From assembly GCA_022601195.1 (NCBI GenBank), contig JAHZIX010000002.1, forward strand, positions 124,001-188,000: a DNA stretch of 64,000 bases. The letters run 5' to 3'. This document shows, piece after piece, positions 20,587-30,258 of this stretch. A program made the position numbers and the translations under genes. Origin of the DNA: Deltaproteobacteria bacterium (lineage in GTDB: Bacteria > Acidobacteriota > Thermoanaerobaculia > Multivoradales > JAHZIX01). Under the pieces are notes generated by a model. That model did no database searches, was not told the DNA's origin, and saw nothing but the letters and a program-made list of their open reading frames with translations. The first letter of the stretch is position 1. Each line of letters starts with the position of its first letter.

Positions 20587-23500
20587 ATGAAATACCCCCC
20601 TCTCCCCCTCGTGGCAGCTGTGCTGCTAGTCCTCTTGGTGCTTCTCGCTCCGGGAATCACAGCAGTGGGTTCGGCGGAGGCCGGCGGGCCCCTGCTCCCG
20701 GCCAACCCCTACCTGAGCTTTCTACCCCAGGATCTCGAACCGGACTGGAGCTACTGGAATGATCACCTGGCGCAGCGAGCTCGCCAGAGACAAGCACGCC
20801 AGAGGCAAGCACGCCAGAGCTCTCTAGGTCCCCCTGTATCCATTGACGAGAGCGAGCTGCCCGGCCAGTTTCGTCGCAATGACTCTCCTCGACAAGCCGA
20901 CCCTCTGCCGAACTTTGGCACTGCAGCGGGCCAGACCTCCCGAATCCGTATCTCCGGAACGGTCCTCGCGGCGCTGACGGACTTGGGCTCGGTGCCGGAG
21001 CCCAACGGTTCTATCCCCACTTCCCAAACCCTCGCCCTCACCGCCGGCTCAGCGATCACCGTCAGTGGAGAAATCGGCGACGGAGCCTTTGGGGACAGCA
21101 GCGGTGATTTCGACTTCTTTCGTATCTCAGCTCTGGCTGGCCAGATCTTGGAAGTCAGTGTTCGGACCCCGGAGCCTTCCTTCGACCTCAACCCCATCTC
21201 AGGCCTCTACGACGCCTCCGGTACCCTTTTGGAAGTCAACGATGATCGACCGACGGTGGGTTTCCTATTCGACCTGGACAGCACCTTCACTTTCCCCATT
21301 ACTGCTGACGGTGACTACCTCGTCGTGGTGGGAGGCAACCGTCCTGCCAACGGCGACAACGTACCAGCGATGCTACCTGCCGACCCCTTCGACCCGTCCA
21401 GTGGGCCAGGCTTGGGCAGTCAGGGCACCTACCACCTGAATCTCGGCCTCGACTCCCCGACACCCAGAGATGTCGACTGTTTCGCTTTGCAGCTAGAAGC
21501 CGGAGACGTGGTGGGGGCTAGCCTCTACGAAGGAGCTCGCAAAGTCCGTCTGCAAAGAGGCTCCGGCGAGTTGCTAGTCGCCGCTGATGGCAGAGATCTC
21601 AGCGGCCTCTTCCCAGACGAGTCTCCTTTGCCGGGGGGAGGCAATGCGGCAATCTCCTATTTGGTGGGCGAAACCGGTCCCCACTCCATCTGCGCGGAGA
21701 GGCCGGTGGATTTCGATAATTCCGCCTACACCTTGGAAATCGCCGCCAGTCGACCGGCTCTAGATCGCGAACCTCAGGCCGTCCGGCAGATCTTGTTTCT
21801 GGATTTCGATGGCGCCACCGTCAACCCGGAGATCTTTGGGGGCTCCCCGGGTTCTGTCGATCTATCTCCCTTCGCTGACTTCCTCTCCGATTGGGGCCAG
21901 ACCGCTGCGGAGGAGAGTGATCTCATCGATCGCATCGTCGCATCGGTGGAGGAAAACCTCTCCGAGGACCTCCGTATCCTCGGAGGCAACGGTGACTTCG
22001 ATACCAGTGGCTTGGTGGGTACCTTCGATGTCGAGATTCGCAACAGCCGCGACCACCCAGACCCATTCGGACAGCCCTTCGTAGCCCGTGTGATCTTCGG
22101 CGGTACGACGGAGGAGCTGGGAATCCTAACTATCGGTATCGCTGAGAACATCGACGTGGGAAATTTCGACACCGGCGGCAGCGCCGTGGTACTTCTCGAT
22201 CTGCTCAGTGCTCCGCCGGACAACCCCAACTCCCTGAACCAATTCCTCACCGGCGAAGTAGGAGCCAAAGCCCGTCTTCTCGGCCTCGGTTTGGGCAATA
22301 TTGCGACCCACGAAGCGGGGCACCTGCTGGGCAACTTTCACAGTGCCCGCGACGAAGGGGAAAATCAGATCATGGACCGGGGAGGCAACCTACCTGCCTT
22401 CGTAGGAGCCGGAGAGGACGGAGTATTCGGCACCCCGGATGACCTCGATATCGATTTCGGCCAGGATCTCTACGAGCCGGCGGAAGCCTTTTCCGGAAGC
22501 CAAGATTCCATCGATACCATCTCCTACGCCCTCGGCGTCGGCGGCTCGAGACCCATCCTTCGAGCCAGACCCAGAACTGTGTCCTTTGCTCCCTTAACCC
22601 CAGGGGACACCTCTGTCTTGCCCGTTTTGGTCAGCAACGAAGGGAACCTGTCCCTCGCGGTGGCCAGCCCACAGCTGTCGGGTCCCAACCAGGATGAGTT
22701 CTCGGTAGACCCAACGCCCCCCTTCACCTTGGCTCCTGGCGTGTCCAGGCAGCTCCTAGTGAGTGCAGCACCGACTTCCAATGGAAGCAAATCGGCTTTG
22801 CTGGAGCTCGGCAGCGATGACCCGGCGCAACCCACCAGTCGCCTCCCCCTGGGGGTCCAGGGAGGTGTGCCCGCAGCCAGCGGTGCTCCCGAGATGCATG
22901 ACTTTGGGGTGATCGAATATGGCGTAGGTCCCCAAAGCTCGGTGCTGGAGTACAACATCTCCAACAGCGGTCTCGGAGACCTGGTGGTCTCCCATCTGGA
23001 GATGGTCGGACCGGACCCGACACAATTCGAGGTGGAGCCTCCTCCCCCGCTGACCCTCGAGCCCGGCAGCGAGCAAACGTTGACTGTGCGCTTCGTACCG
23101 TCCGGCTCCATTGGAGCCCTCGAAGCATCCCTGGTCGTGCATACCAATGACCCTGGCAGCCCCCCTCTCACCGCGGCCCTCTTCGGGGAGGCCAATGGAC
23201 CCGATATTCGCTTCGACCTGCCGTTTTTCGCCTACGGGCGAGTCTTGGTCGGCACTCCTCGCTTGCGCGAATTTCGAGTCGAGAATCTCGGCAACCGCGT
23301 CCTAGAAGCGACTTCCGCCGTTTTCGAAGGGGAGAATGAGGCAGATTTTGCGGTCACCGGTGGCGACGTGCCTTTCTCCCTGGCTCCGGGTCAGACTCAC
23401 GTTTTTGAAGTGACCTTTACCCCAGGTGATCTCGGCCTGCGCAGCACTCTCCTGCAGCTTTCCAGCAATGATCCGGACGAGAGCCCCCTCGAGATCACTC

Positions 23501-24294
23501 TGATCGGCGAGGGAACTCAACCGGGCATCGTTCTGGTTCCCGAGCTCTATAGCTATGGGCCCATCCCCCCCGGGTCCTTCGGTTCCAAGCGATTTCGCAT
23601 TCTCAATGAGGGGGGATTTAGGCTCAACGTCGCCGTCTCGGAGCTCACGGGCCCCAACGCCGACCAATTCCGCATCGCAGTGGGAGGAGCCCCGTTTTTC
23701 GTCTCTCCGGATTCCCTGCACATCATCCGGGTCGAATTCTTGCCTCTCACCGAAGGCGAGAAACGAGCCTCCTTGGTACTCGAGACCAACGACCCGGACC
23801 TACCCCGGGTGGCAATTCCTATCACCGGCCTCGGCCGGTCCGCGGTACTCACTGTGGACAAGACCTGCACCGCAGACCTCGAGAGCGGCACGGCCACCTG
23901 CCAGCTAGAGGCCACCAACCTCGGTACCGGCGAGGCTTTTGGCGTGGAGGTGATCGACGACCTTCCTCCTTCCCTTCTTTGGATAGCAGACGATTGTGGT
24001 GCCGGCCCTCCCGTTGCTAACCGGCTCACCTGGACTTTAGGTGATCTACCGGGAGACGGCGTCCCCTCGACGTGCACTCTCCAGCTCTCTATCCAGCCGA
24101 ACCCTCCCCCATTGATCACCAACCTGGCCGGTATTCGCAGTCAGTTCACCCCGGAAGGCACCTTCGATGCGAGCAGCAGTGCGATACTAGAGTTGCGCTC
24201 CATCGAAGAGATTCCCACCCTCCAGGGGCCCGGTTTAGCCGCCATCGTCCTGCTTCTCTTCCTAGTAGCCGTTCGCCGATTGAAGCGGGTCTAG
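20587..24294 (+). CDS. Secreted metzincin-like protein with choice-of-anchor-D repeats and IPTL-CTERM tail
   Basis: This 1235-residue exported protein begins with a signal peptide (LVAAVLLVLLVLLAPG). An Arg/Gln-rich duplicated segment (RQRQARQRQARQ) follows at about 60-75. A PPC-like beta domain covers about 150-290. A zinc-peptidase motif, HEAGHLLGNFH at 575-585, fits the metzincin HExxHxxGxxH, with a plausible Met-turn (IMDRGG, about 596). Four choice-of-anchor-D/ASH-like repeats (about 655-1090) and a DUF11-like module precede a C-terminal IPTLQGPG, one hydrophobic helix and RRLKRV. That is the organisation of an IPTL-CTERM sorting signal, processed by an exosortase-family enzyme. Proteolytic activity is inferred from the motif; the tail implies envelope targeting. 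It is the only tripartite sorting tail in the window. Confidence 0.8.
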   Translation: MKYPPLPLVAAVLLVLLVLLAPGITAVGSAEAGGPLLPANPYLSFLPQDLEPDWSYWNDHLAQRARQRQARQRQARQSSLGPPVSIDESELPGQFRRNDSPRQADPLPNFGTAAGQTSRIRISGTVLAALTDLGSVPEPNGSIPTSQTLALTAGSAITVSGEIGDGAFGDSSGDFDFFRISALAGQILEVSVRTPEPSFDLNPISGLYDASGTLLEVNDDRPTVGFLFDLDSTFTFPITADGDYLVVVGGNRPANGDNVPAMLPADPFDPSSGPGLGSQGTYHLNLGLDSPTPRDVDCFALQLEAGDVVGASLYEGARKVRLQRGSGELLVAADGRDLSGLFPDESPLPGGGNAAISYLVGETGPHSICAERPVDFDNSAYTLEIAASRPALDREPQAVRQILFLDFDGATVNPEIFGGSPGSVDLSPFADFLSDWGQTAAEESDLIDRIVASVEENLSEDLRILGGNGDFDTSGLVGTFDVEIRNSRDHPDPFGQPFVARVIFGGTTEELGILTIGIAENIDVGNFDTGGSAVVLLDLLSAPPDNPNSLNQFLTGEVGAKARLLGLGLGNIATHEAGHLLGNFHSARDEGENQIMDRGGNLPAFVGAGEDGVFGTPDDLDIDFGQDLYEPAEAFSGSQDSIDTISYALGVGGSRPILRARPRTVSFAPLTPGDTSVLPVLVSNEGNLSLAVASPQLSGPNQDEFSVDPTPPFTLAPGVSRQLLVSAAPTSNGSKSALLELGSDDPAQPTSRLPLGVQGGVPAASGAPEMHDFGVIEYGVGPQSSVLEYNISNSGLGDLVVSHLEMVGPDPTQFEVEPPPPLTLEPGSEQTLTVRFVPSGSIGALEASLVVHTNDPGSPPLTAALFGEANGPDIRFDLPFFAYGRVLVGTPRLREFRVENLGNRVLEATSAVFEGENEADFAVTGGDVPFSLAPGQTHVFEVTFTPGDLGLRSTLLQLSSNDPDESPLEITLIGEGTQPGIVLVPELYSYGPIPPGSFGSKRFRILNEGGFRLNVAVSELTGPNADQFRIAVGGAPFFVSPDSLHIIRVEFLPLTEGEKRASLVLETNDPDLPRVAIPITGLGRSAVLTVDKTCTADLESGTATCQLEATNLGTGEAFGVEVIDDLPPSLLWIADDCGAGPPVANRLTWTLGDLPGDGVPSTCTLQLSIQPNPPPLITNLAGIRSQFTPEGTFDASSSAILELRSIEEIPTLQGPGLAAIVLLLFLVAVRRLKRV

Positions 24295-24530
24295 CAGCTT
24301 GGAGTCTTCGACCTCTCGGTCAGTCCTTTCTGCGAGCTCCTGCGAAACCTAACGGGCTTTTTTCCTCTGGATTCATTTCCAGGCCAGGCCTCTCTACGGC
24401 CCTTATGCACCCTCTCCCCGAAGCCGCTTAGGCGGCAGGATGCCAACGACATTATCGGTCTCCCTGGTACACCAGAGAAACCTGGCAATTGCTGATTCGG
24501 CCGTTGGTCAAGGTAGGCGAGAATTCGCAG

Positions 24531-24558
24531 TTGAGAAAAGTGAGCGTTTTGCTATACA
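24531..24558 (+). promoter_or_regulatory. Sigma70-like promoter abutting the XRE gene
   Basis: TTGAGA (24531-24536), a 16-nt spacer and TATACA (24553-24558) make a good -35/-10 pair. The first ATG lies only 3 nt after the -10 box and a second in-frame ATG is at 24568. A transcription start about 7 nt downstream of the -10 would give an essentially leaderless mRNA beginning at or just before the second ATG. No Shine-Dalgarno is visible. Confidence 0.5.
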
Positions 24559-24561
24559 GTC

Positions 24562-24954
24562 ATGCCCATGGGTGAGCTAACAGGAATTGGCCAAGCTTTA
24601 AAGTTGCTGCGAAAACGGACGGGACTCAAACAGCGTGAGGTCGGTGAAAGAGCCGGCGTCACGCCAGCCATGATCAGTACCTATGAGACCGGCAAGGCCG
24701 TTCCACTGATCCCTACCGTTGAAAGCCTTTTGAACGCCATGGGCTTCGATCGCTTTGATCTCCTAAACGCCATCGAGGCCGCCAACGACCGGCCACAGCG
24801 GGATTTCCCCGAGGCCAACCAGCACCAGGCTTCTACGGAAGTCCTGCGTACTCTGGGCGTGGAAGGACTCTCTCCCCAAGAGGAAGAGGCCTTTCTCGAG
24901 GCCCTCCAAGGAGTCTGCCGCACCCTTCAACTGGCCCGCCGGGCCGTCAGCTAG
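24562..24954 (+). CDS. XRE-family helix-turn-helix regulator
   Basis: The 130-residue protein has a Cro/CI-type HTH at about residues 8-62: LKLLRKRTGLKQREVGERAG, then VTPAMISTYETGK with the recognition helix, and PTVESLLNAMGF. The C-terminal part (LSPQEEEAFLEALQGVCRTL) is a short helical region for oligomerisation. It is cytosolic and binds DNA; its targets are unknown. It stands alone between the IPTL-CTERM gene and a minus-strand gene. The true start may be the second ATG at 24568 given the promoter position. No ligand domain was seen. Confidence 0.85.
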   Translation: MPMGELTGIGQALKLLRKRTGLKQREVGERAGVTPAMISTYETGKAVPLIPTVESLLNAMGFDRFDLLNAIEAANDRPQRDFPEANQHQASTEVLRTLGVEGLSPQEEEAFLEALQGVCRTLQLARRAVS

Positions 24955-25340
24955 CCGAGTTCCCTAATAGGTCCATGCAGGCTGGGGTCGCCAGCCCGCC
25001 CTTCTGTTACGGCTTCGTCTCTCCCTGAACCTCTGTCGTCAGAAGGCGATTCTGCTCTTCGAGAGTTCTGTCTTTTCGTAGTGGGCAGCTCTGCCTGCTT
25101 CCCAGAAACCGCATTCTTCCTTGGGTCTCCAAGCACCCTACCTTAGGCCTCCAAGCCACTCAGACACCTCAGGCGACGTCGGTGAGAGCCTCGCTCTAGC
25201 TCGAAAAAGAGAAGAAGACAGATACCCAAAAGCCCCTCTCTCATAGAAAGGGGCTCGATGGAAACCCGAATGGCCTCAGGGGACCACTGATCTTCGGTAA
25301 CCCGACCTCAGAGGCCCCCTAACCTTAGGGGACGCAAGCC
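24955..25340. other. Intergenic region between convergent genes
   Basis: No open frame here shows a recognisable family or a ribosome-binding site. It holds the hairpin at 25231-25255 and further short inverted repeats next to the minus-strand gene end (CCCCTAA/TTAGGGG around 25316-25332). I see nothing else in it. Confidence 0.5.
25228..25255 (-). terminator. Candidate rho-independent terminator
   Basis: Read on the minus strand, AGCCCCT and AGGGGCT form a 7-bp stem around an 11-nt loop, followed by TTTT. It lies about 85 nt downstream of the choice-of-anchor-B stop codon. The T tract is short, so its strength is uncertain. Confidence 0.45.
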
Positions 25341-27902
25341 TCAAGGAACGGTCAGGCTCCAAGCAGAGGAGTCTCCGCTCTCGAAGCCATCCGCAAAGAT
25401 ATTTGTATTGGTGCACTGGCCCGGGACACTGACGTTGGTGAGCTGGATGTCATCCACGTACCAACCTTCTTCCGTCTGCGCTCCATCCGTGGAGAAAATC
25501 CAGCGAATTTGCAGGTCCTGACCGTTGAAGGCGGAAAGATCCGCGGTGTACTGGGTCCAGGTTAGGTTGACACCGGAGAAGGAAGGAGAATTCGTCGCAA
25601 AGCCACAGGCATCGGTGCTCTGACGGAAGGTATTGGGATATCCCTGATCCAAATTGAGCAGGTTCCAGTTGCTTCCTCCATCCGTAGAGAACTGCACGAC
25701 GCCGCCGTCCCAGCGGTCTTCCGTGAAATAGACGGTCCAAAAACTCAGCTGCGACGCCTCCCCGGCCGTGAGGCTCAGAGGGTGGGTGGCAAACCAAATG
25801 CAGATATTGTTCTCGTAGGTGGAAAAGAAACTTCGGTCCCCGGTGTTGGAGCGGTCCGTGGCCGGTTCCCAACCGATGTGTTGGAGGTTATTGACCGACT
25901 CTGGGTTCCCCGTCAGAGCACCCGTGTCGTAAACCACCGTGGGGTCCCCGACTTCCGCTCCGGTGTCGAAGAGGCCGTTGGTAGCAGGCCCCGCGGGACT
26001 TCCGGAATGCTCGACCAAGTTTCCGTCCTCGACACTGTTGGCGGTATCACTACTCCGAACCACGTAGTAGTAGTCCTGGTCGAAGGTAACCGAGGTATCC
26101 ACGTAATGAGTTACTTGAAGCCCCTGAGCCACTCGATTCCCCGGTGCCGGAGTGAATCCAGGCACCGTCGAACGGTAGACGGAGTAGGTGACCGGCCCGC
26201 CGCAGTTTGCCGAGGCGGAGGCCCAAGCGACATCTAAGGCACAACCGGAAGTCCCCAGGTTGGTCACACTCTGCACCCCGGAAAAGACCGGCGGAGCAGT
26301 GCAGGCACCCGTGGTGGAGGCTGACGAGCAATTGCTATCCGGTGAGACGCAGAGCCCATCTTCCACCGAAGACCGGACCACATAGGAGTAGTCCACCTGG
26401 CCGGAGACGGTGGTATCCGAAAAAGTCGTCCCAGTGAGCCCCTCTGCGATGCGTTCGAAGGTACCGCCAGGGCAGGTCCCGAAGGAGCGATAAACATCGA
26501 AAGTCGCTTCCGGTGGCGCCGAGCTGTTCCAGGTGAGACCGATCGTGTTGTCTCCTCCTGCGGATGCAGCCAGGGTATCCGGTGTGGCCGGTTCCTCACA
26601 CAGGATGGGTTCGACGATGAACATCCCTTCCCGCTGAGTGCTGATGATGGCGATACCGCTGTCGAAATAGGGGTAGACGCTCCAGGCGCCATCTCCGGTT
26701 CCTACGGAATTGCTACTGGGGAAGGTATCGAAGAAGGCGACTTCCGAAAGATTACCGTTGGCAACGTCATCCAAGGTCAGAATTCGCAGTCCGGCGCGGT
26801 AATTCGCCTCCCAAACGAGACCGTTGTGAACATAGAGGTTGTGATCCGTGGCGGGACTGCCGGAATCCCAGGAACCGATCACCGTCGGCAAATCGAGATT
26901 CGTCAGATCCCAAACCAGAGTCCGGGTGTTGTCGCCGGTGTTGATCTCATCGATCTCGTCGTCGAGGATGAAATACCGGTGATCGTCCGTGACCCAGCCC
27001 TGGTGGGTGTACCCCACTCCGGCATAGCCGGTGCGGGAGATCTGTACCGGGGCGCTCTTGTTGGTGACATCGACGATGGTCAGCGTGTCGGTGTTGGAGT
27101 TGAAGCAGACCTCCGCTCCGGCGTAATCCGTGTCGGGGCCGATGTAATTCACACATTGGGCATCGTGGGTGTAGCCATCGGCGCTAAAGCAACCGGCACT
27201 GACCGGGCTGGTGGGGGTGGAGATATCGACCATGTGCAGACCACCGGCGCAGGAGTCGCCAGCCGTTCCCACCCCGTAGGCATAACCGCTGTCCTCGTTG
27301 ATGACGATGTTGTGAGCGCTGCCAAAACCGCTGTAGTGGGCGGTGTTGGAGAAAGTCGCAGGAGGGCTGGCAACGCTCCTCAACTGCGTCAAATCGAAGA
27401 TCTGTATACCGTGGCCATCAGCTTCCGAAACGATGAAGGCATGGTTGGCGTAGACCTTGATGTCGCGCCAGGTACTGTTGCCGGTATGAGTAGGAAGGTT
27501 CCCTAGATAGATCGCTTCCTCTGGGTCCGACATATCGATGAAAGCCGTACCGTTGGTGCGCCCCATGAGAGCGTATTCCGTGCCGTCCAGAGGATCCGTC
27601 CAGCCCCAGATATCGTTGCCATTGCCGCCTCCGATGCTGGCCATGGGCATGAGCTCCAACAAGTCGACGCGATTACAAGGAAACCCCCCTGCCACACCGC
27701 CGACGCACTCTTCTCGGTGCTCCGGTTCCGGCACGGCAGAACCTTCCGGATTCTCCAGATCCGTCAGCTGACGGTCCAGCAGATGCATCTCCATATGAGA
27801 GTGGGCGGGTTCGAATTCTATGGGTACAGGCTCGGAAGCGACCGCCAGACCAGCGGCAAGGAATGAGGCTGAAGCTATCGCCAGGGAAAATTTCAGGCGC
27901 AT
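25341..27902 (-). CDS. Secreted choice-of-anchor-B/FN3 protein with DGFESGD tail
   Basis: I start it at the ATG at 27902, because AAGGAGGG lies 5 nt upstream and the product then begins with a clean signal peptide (MRLKFSLAIASASFLAAG). About 853 residues. Residues about 50-440 form an LVIVD/choice-of-anchor-B propeller (TDPLDGTEYALMGRTNGTAF, HNIVINEDSGYAYGVG, DDHRYFILDDE). Two FN3-like modules follow (about 450-640), then a MAM/choice-of-anchor-J-like beta domain with SFWTVYFTEDRWDGGVVQFS and GWYVDDIQLTNV. The extreme C-terminus is FADGFESGDSSAWSLTVP, shared with four other proteins here. It is expected to be extracellular or surface-bound; no catalytic motif was seen. Confidence 0.85.
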   Translation of the reverse strand: MRLKFSLAIASASFLAAGLAVASEPVPIEFEPAHSHMEMHLLDRQLTDLENPEGSAVPEPEHREECVGGVAGGFPCNRVDLLELMPMASIGGGNGNDIWGWTDPLDGTEYALMGRTNGTAFIDMSDPEEAIYLGNLPTHTGNSTWRDIKVYANHAFIVSEADGHGIQIFDLTQLRSVASPPATFSNTAHYSGFGSAHNIVINEDSGYAYGVGTAGDSCAGGLHMVDISTPTSPVSAGCFSADGYTHDAQCVNYIGPDTDYAGAEVCFNSNTDTLTIVDVTNKSAPVQISRTGYAGVGYTHQGWVTDDHRYFILDDEIDEINTGDNTRTLVWDLTNLDLPTVIGSWDSGSPATDHNLYVHNGLVWEANYRAGLRILTLDDVANGNLSEVAFFDTFPSSNSVGTGDGAWSVYPYFDSGIAIISTQREGMFIVEPILCEEPATPDTLAASAGGDNTIGLTWNSSAPPEATFDVYRSFGTCPGGTFERIAEGLTGTTFSDTTVSGQVDYSYVVRSSVEDGLCVSPDSNCSSASTTGACTAPPVFSGVQSVTNLGTSGCALDVAWASASANCGGPVTYSVYRSTVPGFTPAPGNRVAQGLQVTHYVDTSVTFDQDYYYVVRSSDTANSVEDGNLVEHSGSPAGPATNGLFDTGAEVGDPTVVYDTGALTGNPESVNNLQHIGWEPATDRSNTGDRSFFSTYENNICIWFATHPLSLTAGEASQLSFWTVYFTEDRWDGGVVQFSTDGGSNWNLLNLDQGYPNTFRQSTDACGFATNSPSFSGVNLTWTQYTADLSAFNGQDLQIRWIFSTDGAQTEEGWYVDDIQLTNVSVPGQCTNTNIFADGFESGDSSAWSLTVP

Positions 27903-27998
27903 GGGACCCTCCTTCAACAAAACACAATAAGTGGACATCCCGAGAATGGGGGATCGAGATGAGAACCGAGACGGGCATCACATCGGTTAGCGCCTTGT

Positions 27999-28004
27999 AT
28001 TATA
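27999..28004 (-). promoter_or_regulatory. Candidate -10 box for the choice-of-anchor-B gene
   Basis: The minus strand reads a perfect TATAAT about 95 nt upstream of the start codon. No good -35 is found at 16-18 nt spacing, so the promoter is tentative. Confidence 0.3.
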
Positions 28005-28023
28005 GGGGTTTCGAAACAGAAAC

Positions 28024-28060
28024 ACCCTGCAAGGGTCACACTTCCGGTAAAAAACCGGAA
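28024..28060 (-). terminator. Paired hairpins at the end of the hydrolase gene
   Basis: TTCCGGT/ACCGGAA (28042-28060) straddles the hydrolase stop codon with a five-base loop, and ACCCT/AGGGT (28024-28036) follows directly on the minus strand. No T run follows, so these may attenuate or protect the transcript end rather than terminate it. Confidence 0.3.
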
Positions 28061-28977
28061 AACCAGCGCAGGACCTGTCTTTCGAGGCCACCGGAGCCAC
28101 CGAAACCGAGATCTAGACGCTGTGGAAAGGCCATGTGCCCACCTCGATGAGTCCATACGGACTGGATCCCGGAGCCAGATCCCTCCAGAACCGGACGCAC
28201 CGTTCTCATGGGTACCATAGGATCCGCCACGGCTCCGACGTAGAGGGCGGGCAGATCGATCTTGGCTAGCTCCGGTCCGACACTCATCCGCCGGTAATAG
28301 TCCGCTGCCCCCTGGAAACCATGGCGGGGCGCCACGATGCGCTCGTCCCACTCCCTCAAGGTGCGAATCTCTTCGGCTTGCTCCAGCGGCAGAGGGACTT
28401 CTCTTCTGGCCGCCACCGGCCGGTAGATCTCTTTGAGTCGAGCCATCACGTAGCGCCGATAGGGGAGGCGGGCGATGCTGGCAAAGGCAGACGAGGACGC
28501 CGCCAGATCGACCGGGGCACAAACCGCAGCCACGGCTCGAACTCGAGGGTCCTGGCGGTGAGCAGCCCAGCGCAACACGGTGTGCCCCCCCAGAGAGAAA
28601 CCAACGATGAAGAGATTCCGATAAGTCTCGAGCTCGCCGCTGCCCAGGGCTGCTTCCAGATCCTCGATGAGGCCCGCGTGGTAGTAGTCCTCTCCACGGC
28701 GATCTGCTCCGCGAAGATTCAGGCTCAGGCAGGACCAACCGGCAGCCTTGGCCGCTGCAGCAGCACGAAACATGTAATGGCTCTCCGCACAGCCCCCCAG
28801 GCCGTGAATCGCCAGGACTAGAGTTCGGGAATTCGGCTCCGGGTAGTACAGCCCGGAAAGAGAAACCCTTCCAAACTGTGCATCCTCCACCTGTACCCTC
28901 CAGGGCGAGCGACCCTGTGGCGCCGCCGCCTTGCGCAACCGAGTCGAAACCGTCCAGAGATGACCGGCAACCGTCAC
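28036..28977 (-). CDS. YheT-like alpha/beta hydrolase
   Basis: The 313-residue cytosolic protein starts at GTG. It shows the hydrolase core: oxyanion strand LVLAIHGLGG, a YheT-like LSLNLRGADRRGEDYYHAG, nucleophile elbow GFSLGG (Ser), an acidic residue in GAVADPMVP, and the catalytic His in HRGGHMAFP. That order and the RG motif fit the YheT/ABHD1-3 group of esterases; the substrate is unknown. It lies about 130 bp downstream of no obvious partner and upstream of the choice-of-anchor-B gene on the same strand. Confidence 0.85.
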   Translation of the reverse strand: MTVAGHLWTVSTRLRKAAAPQGRSPWRVQVEDAQFGRVSLSGLYYPEPNSRTLVLAIHGLGGCAESHYMFRAAAAAKAAGWSCLSLNLRGADRRGEDYYHAGLIEDLEAALGSGELETYRNLFIVGFSLGGHTVLRWAAHRQDPRVRAVAAVCAPVDLAASSSAFASIARLPYRRYVMARLKEIYRPVAARREVPLPLEQAEEIRTLREWDERIVAPRHGFQGAADYYRRMSVGPELAKIDLPALYVGAVADPMVPMRTVRPVLEGSGSGIQSVWTHRGGHMAFPQRLDLGFGGSGGLERQVLRWFSGFLPEV

Positions 28978-29213
28978 CGGTGAGTCTCCAAAGAGGGATC
29001 GATCTTGCCTCGCTGAGAGAGGCTGGCTCGACCGTTACTCCTCTTCAGGGCCCCAGGCCTTCTCTCAGGATCTCCGATTGGAGAGTTTGTCCCCGTGCTC
29101 CTGGTGGCCCTCCTACCTGCTGCCGCTCCCATGAAGAGAGAGAGGAAACCCTGGAGACGCTCCAGGAACAGCTTCTCCAGTCGGTTTATGAGTGGATAGG
29201 TCATGAGCCTTCT

Positions 29214-29741
29214 CTAGGAAGACACGTCTCGAGGTTTGTCTCCAGCAGGTCGGCAAATTTCATAGAAGACCTCGTCCGGAAGGCTGCTAGCTAGGGTCAT
29301 ACCGAGTTTGTGCATGATGTTCACCGACCCCTGGTTGGCTGTGTAGGTCCGGGCCACCAGAGAATCGAGGTTCAAGGGCCCCCAAGCTTGGCGTAGCATC
29401 TCCCGGCCAAACTCGGTTCCCAAACCCTTGCCCCAATAGGCCGGCGCAAAGAGCCAAGCGATCTCCGCTGGCCAAGGGCCCTCGAATCTCCAGGGAATCA
29501 AGCCACACCGCCCCACCAGCTTGCCATCCGCCTTGTGGATCGCCGCACACAGACCGTAGCCCCACTTTCGATGGTCCTCCAGGTGCCGCTCCAAGGCCGC
29601 CACCGTTTCTGAGCGACTGCGAGGCTCCCCCGTGATGTATTTCATCACCCGTGGATCGCGGTATAGAGCGAATAGATCATCCAGATCCGCCGCCTCGAGA
29701 GGCCGCATCAAGAGTCGTTCCGTTTCGAAGGGTTCCATCAT
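29214..29741 (-). CDS. GNAT N-acetyltransferase, RimJ/RimL type
   Basis: I start at the ATG at 29741 (next ATG 29738), since the family begins with TERLLMRPLEAADLDDLF. The 175-residue protein has the RimJ/RimL layout: RVMKYITGEPRS, a substrate strand with GRCGLIPW, the catalytic-core strand IAWLFAPAYWGKGLGTEF whose GKGLGTE is the acetyl-CoA pyrophosphate loop, and the C-terminal ARTYTANQGSVNIMHKLGM. It transfers acetyl from acetyl-CoA, probably to a protein N-terminus or small amine. It sits 40 bp after the methyltransferase-like gene, so the two are probably one operon. Confidence 0.85.
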   Translation of the reverse strand: MMEPFETERLLMRPLEAADLDDLFALYRDPRVMKYITGEPRSRSETVAALERHLEDHRKWGYGLCAAIHKADGKLVGRCGLIPWRFEGPWPAEIAWLFAPAYWGKGLGTEFGREMLRQAWGPLNLDSLVARTYTANQGSVNIMHKLGMTLASSLPDEVFYEICRPAGDKPRDVSS

Positions 29742-29781
29742 GGTGGGCCAGTCTCTCGCAACAGTTCTTTTTGGGAAAGGA

Positions 29782-30258
29782 TTACAACCAGCGGCGTACT
29801 GCGCTTTTGTAGCGCAGGTAGGAATCACCGAATTTGGCTTCCAGATAGGCTTCCTCGTGACGCACCGCCGTGAGATAGACGAGGATCAGGCTCATCGGCA
29901 CCAGTAAGAGCATCCAGCCATTCCCCCGGTGAAAAGCCACAGCCATTTGGATCACCGCCATGCCTACATACATAGGATTGCGAGTAAATCGGTAAACCCC
30001 ACTGGTCAAAACTTCCGGAGTCGGCTTCCAAGGAGCCGGATCCTGGTGACTCCGCTGAAAAAGCCCCATAGCGGCCGCCAAGGCGCCACCGCCGGAGACG
30101 GCCGTCAGGAGAGTTGCCAGGCGCAACGTTCCAGCTTCCAGAGGAATCGGTATAGCCCAGACCCATCGATGAAGGACATAGCCCAACGATAGGACCGCTA
30201 CGAAGACAAAAGGAGGTGGCAGCCGAACCGCGGCGGCATCCTGTTCGGTGGTGCTCAT
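29782..30258 (-). CDS. Isoprenylcysteine carboxyl methyltransferase-like membrane protein
   Basis: The 158-residue protein (ATG at 30258) has about four membrane segments. The conserved ICMT/PEMT signature is present: TSGVYRFTRNPMYVG followed later by RHEEAYLEAKFGDSYLRYK. In characterised relatives this forms the SAM-binding site for methylating membrane-associated substrates. Bacterial members are mostly uncharacterised, so the substrate is not known. It is upstream of the GNAT gene and downstream of the RHS gene on the same strand. Confidence 0.8.
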   Translation of the reverse strand: MSTTEQDAAAVRLPPPFVFVAVLSLGYVLHRWVWAIPIPLEAGTLRLATLLTAVSGGGALAAAMGLFQRSHQDPAPWKPTPEVLTSGVYRFTRNPMYVGMAVIQMAVAFHRGNGWMLLLVPMSLILVYLTAVRHEEAYLEAKFGDSYLRYKSAVRRWL

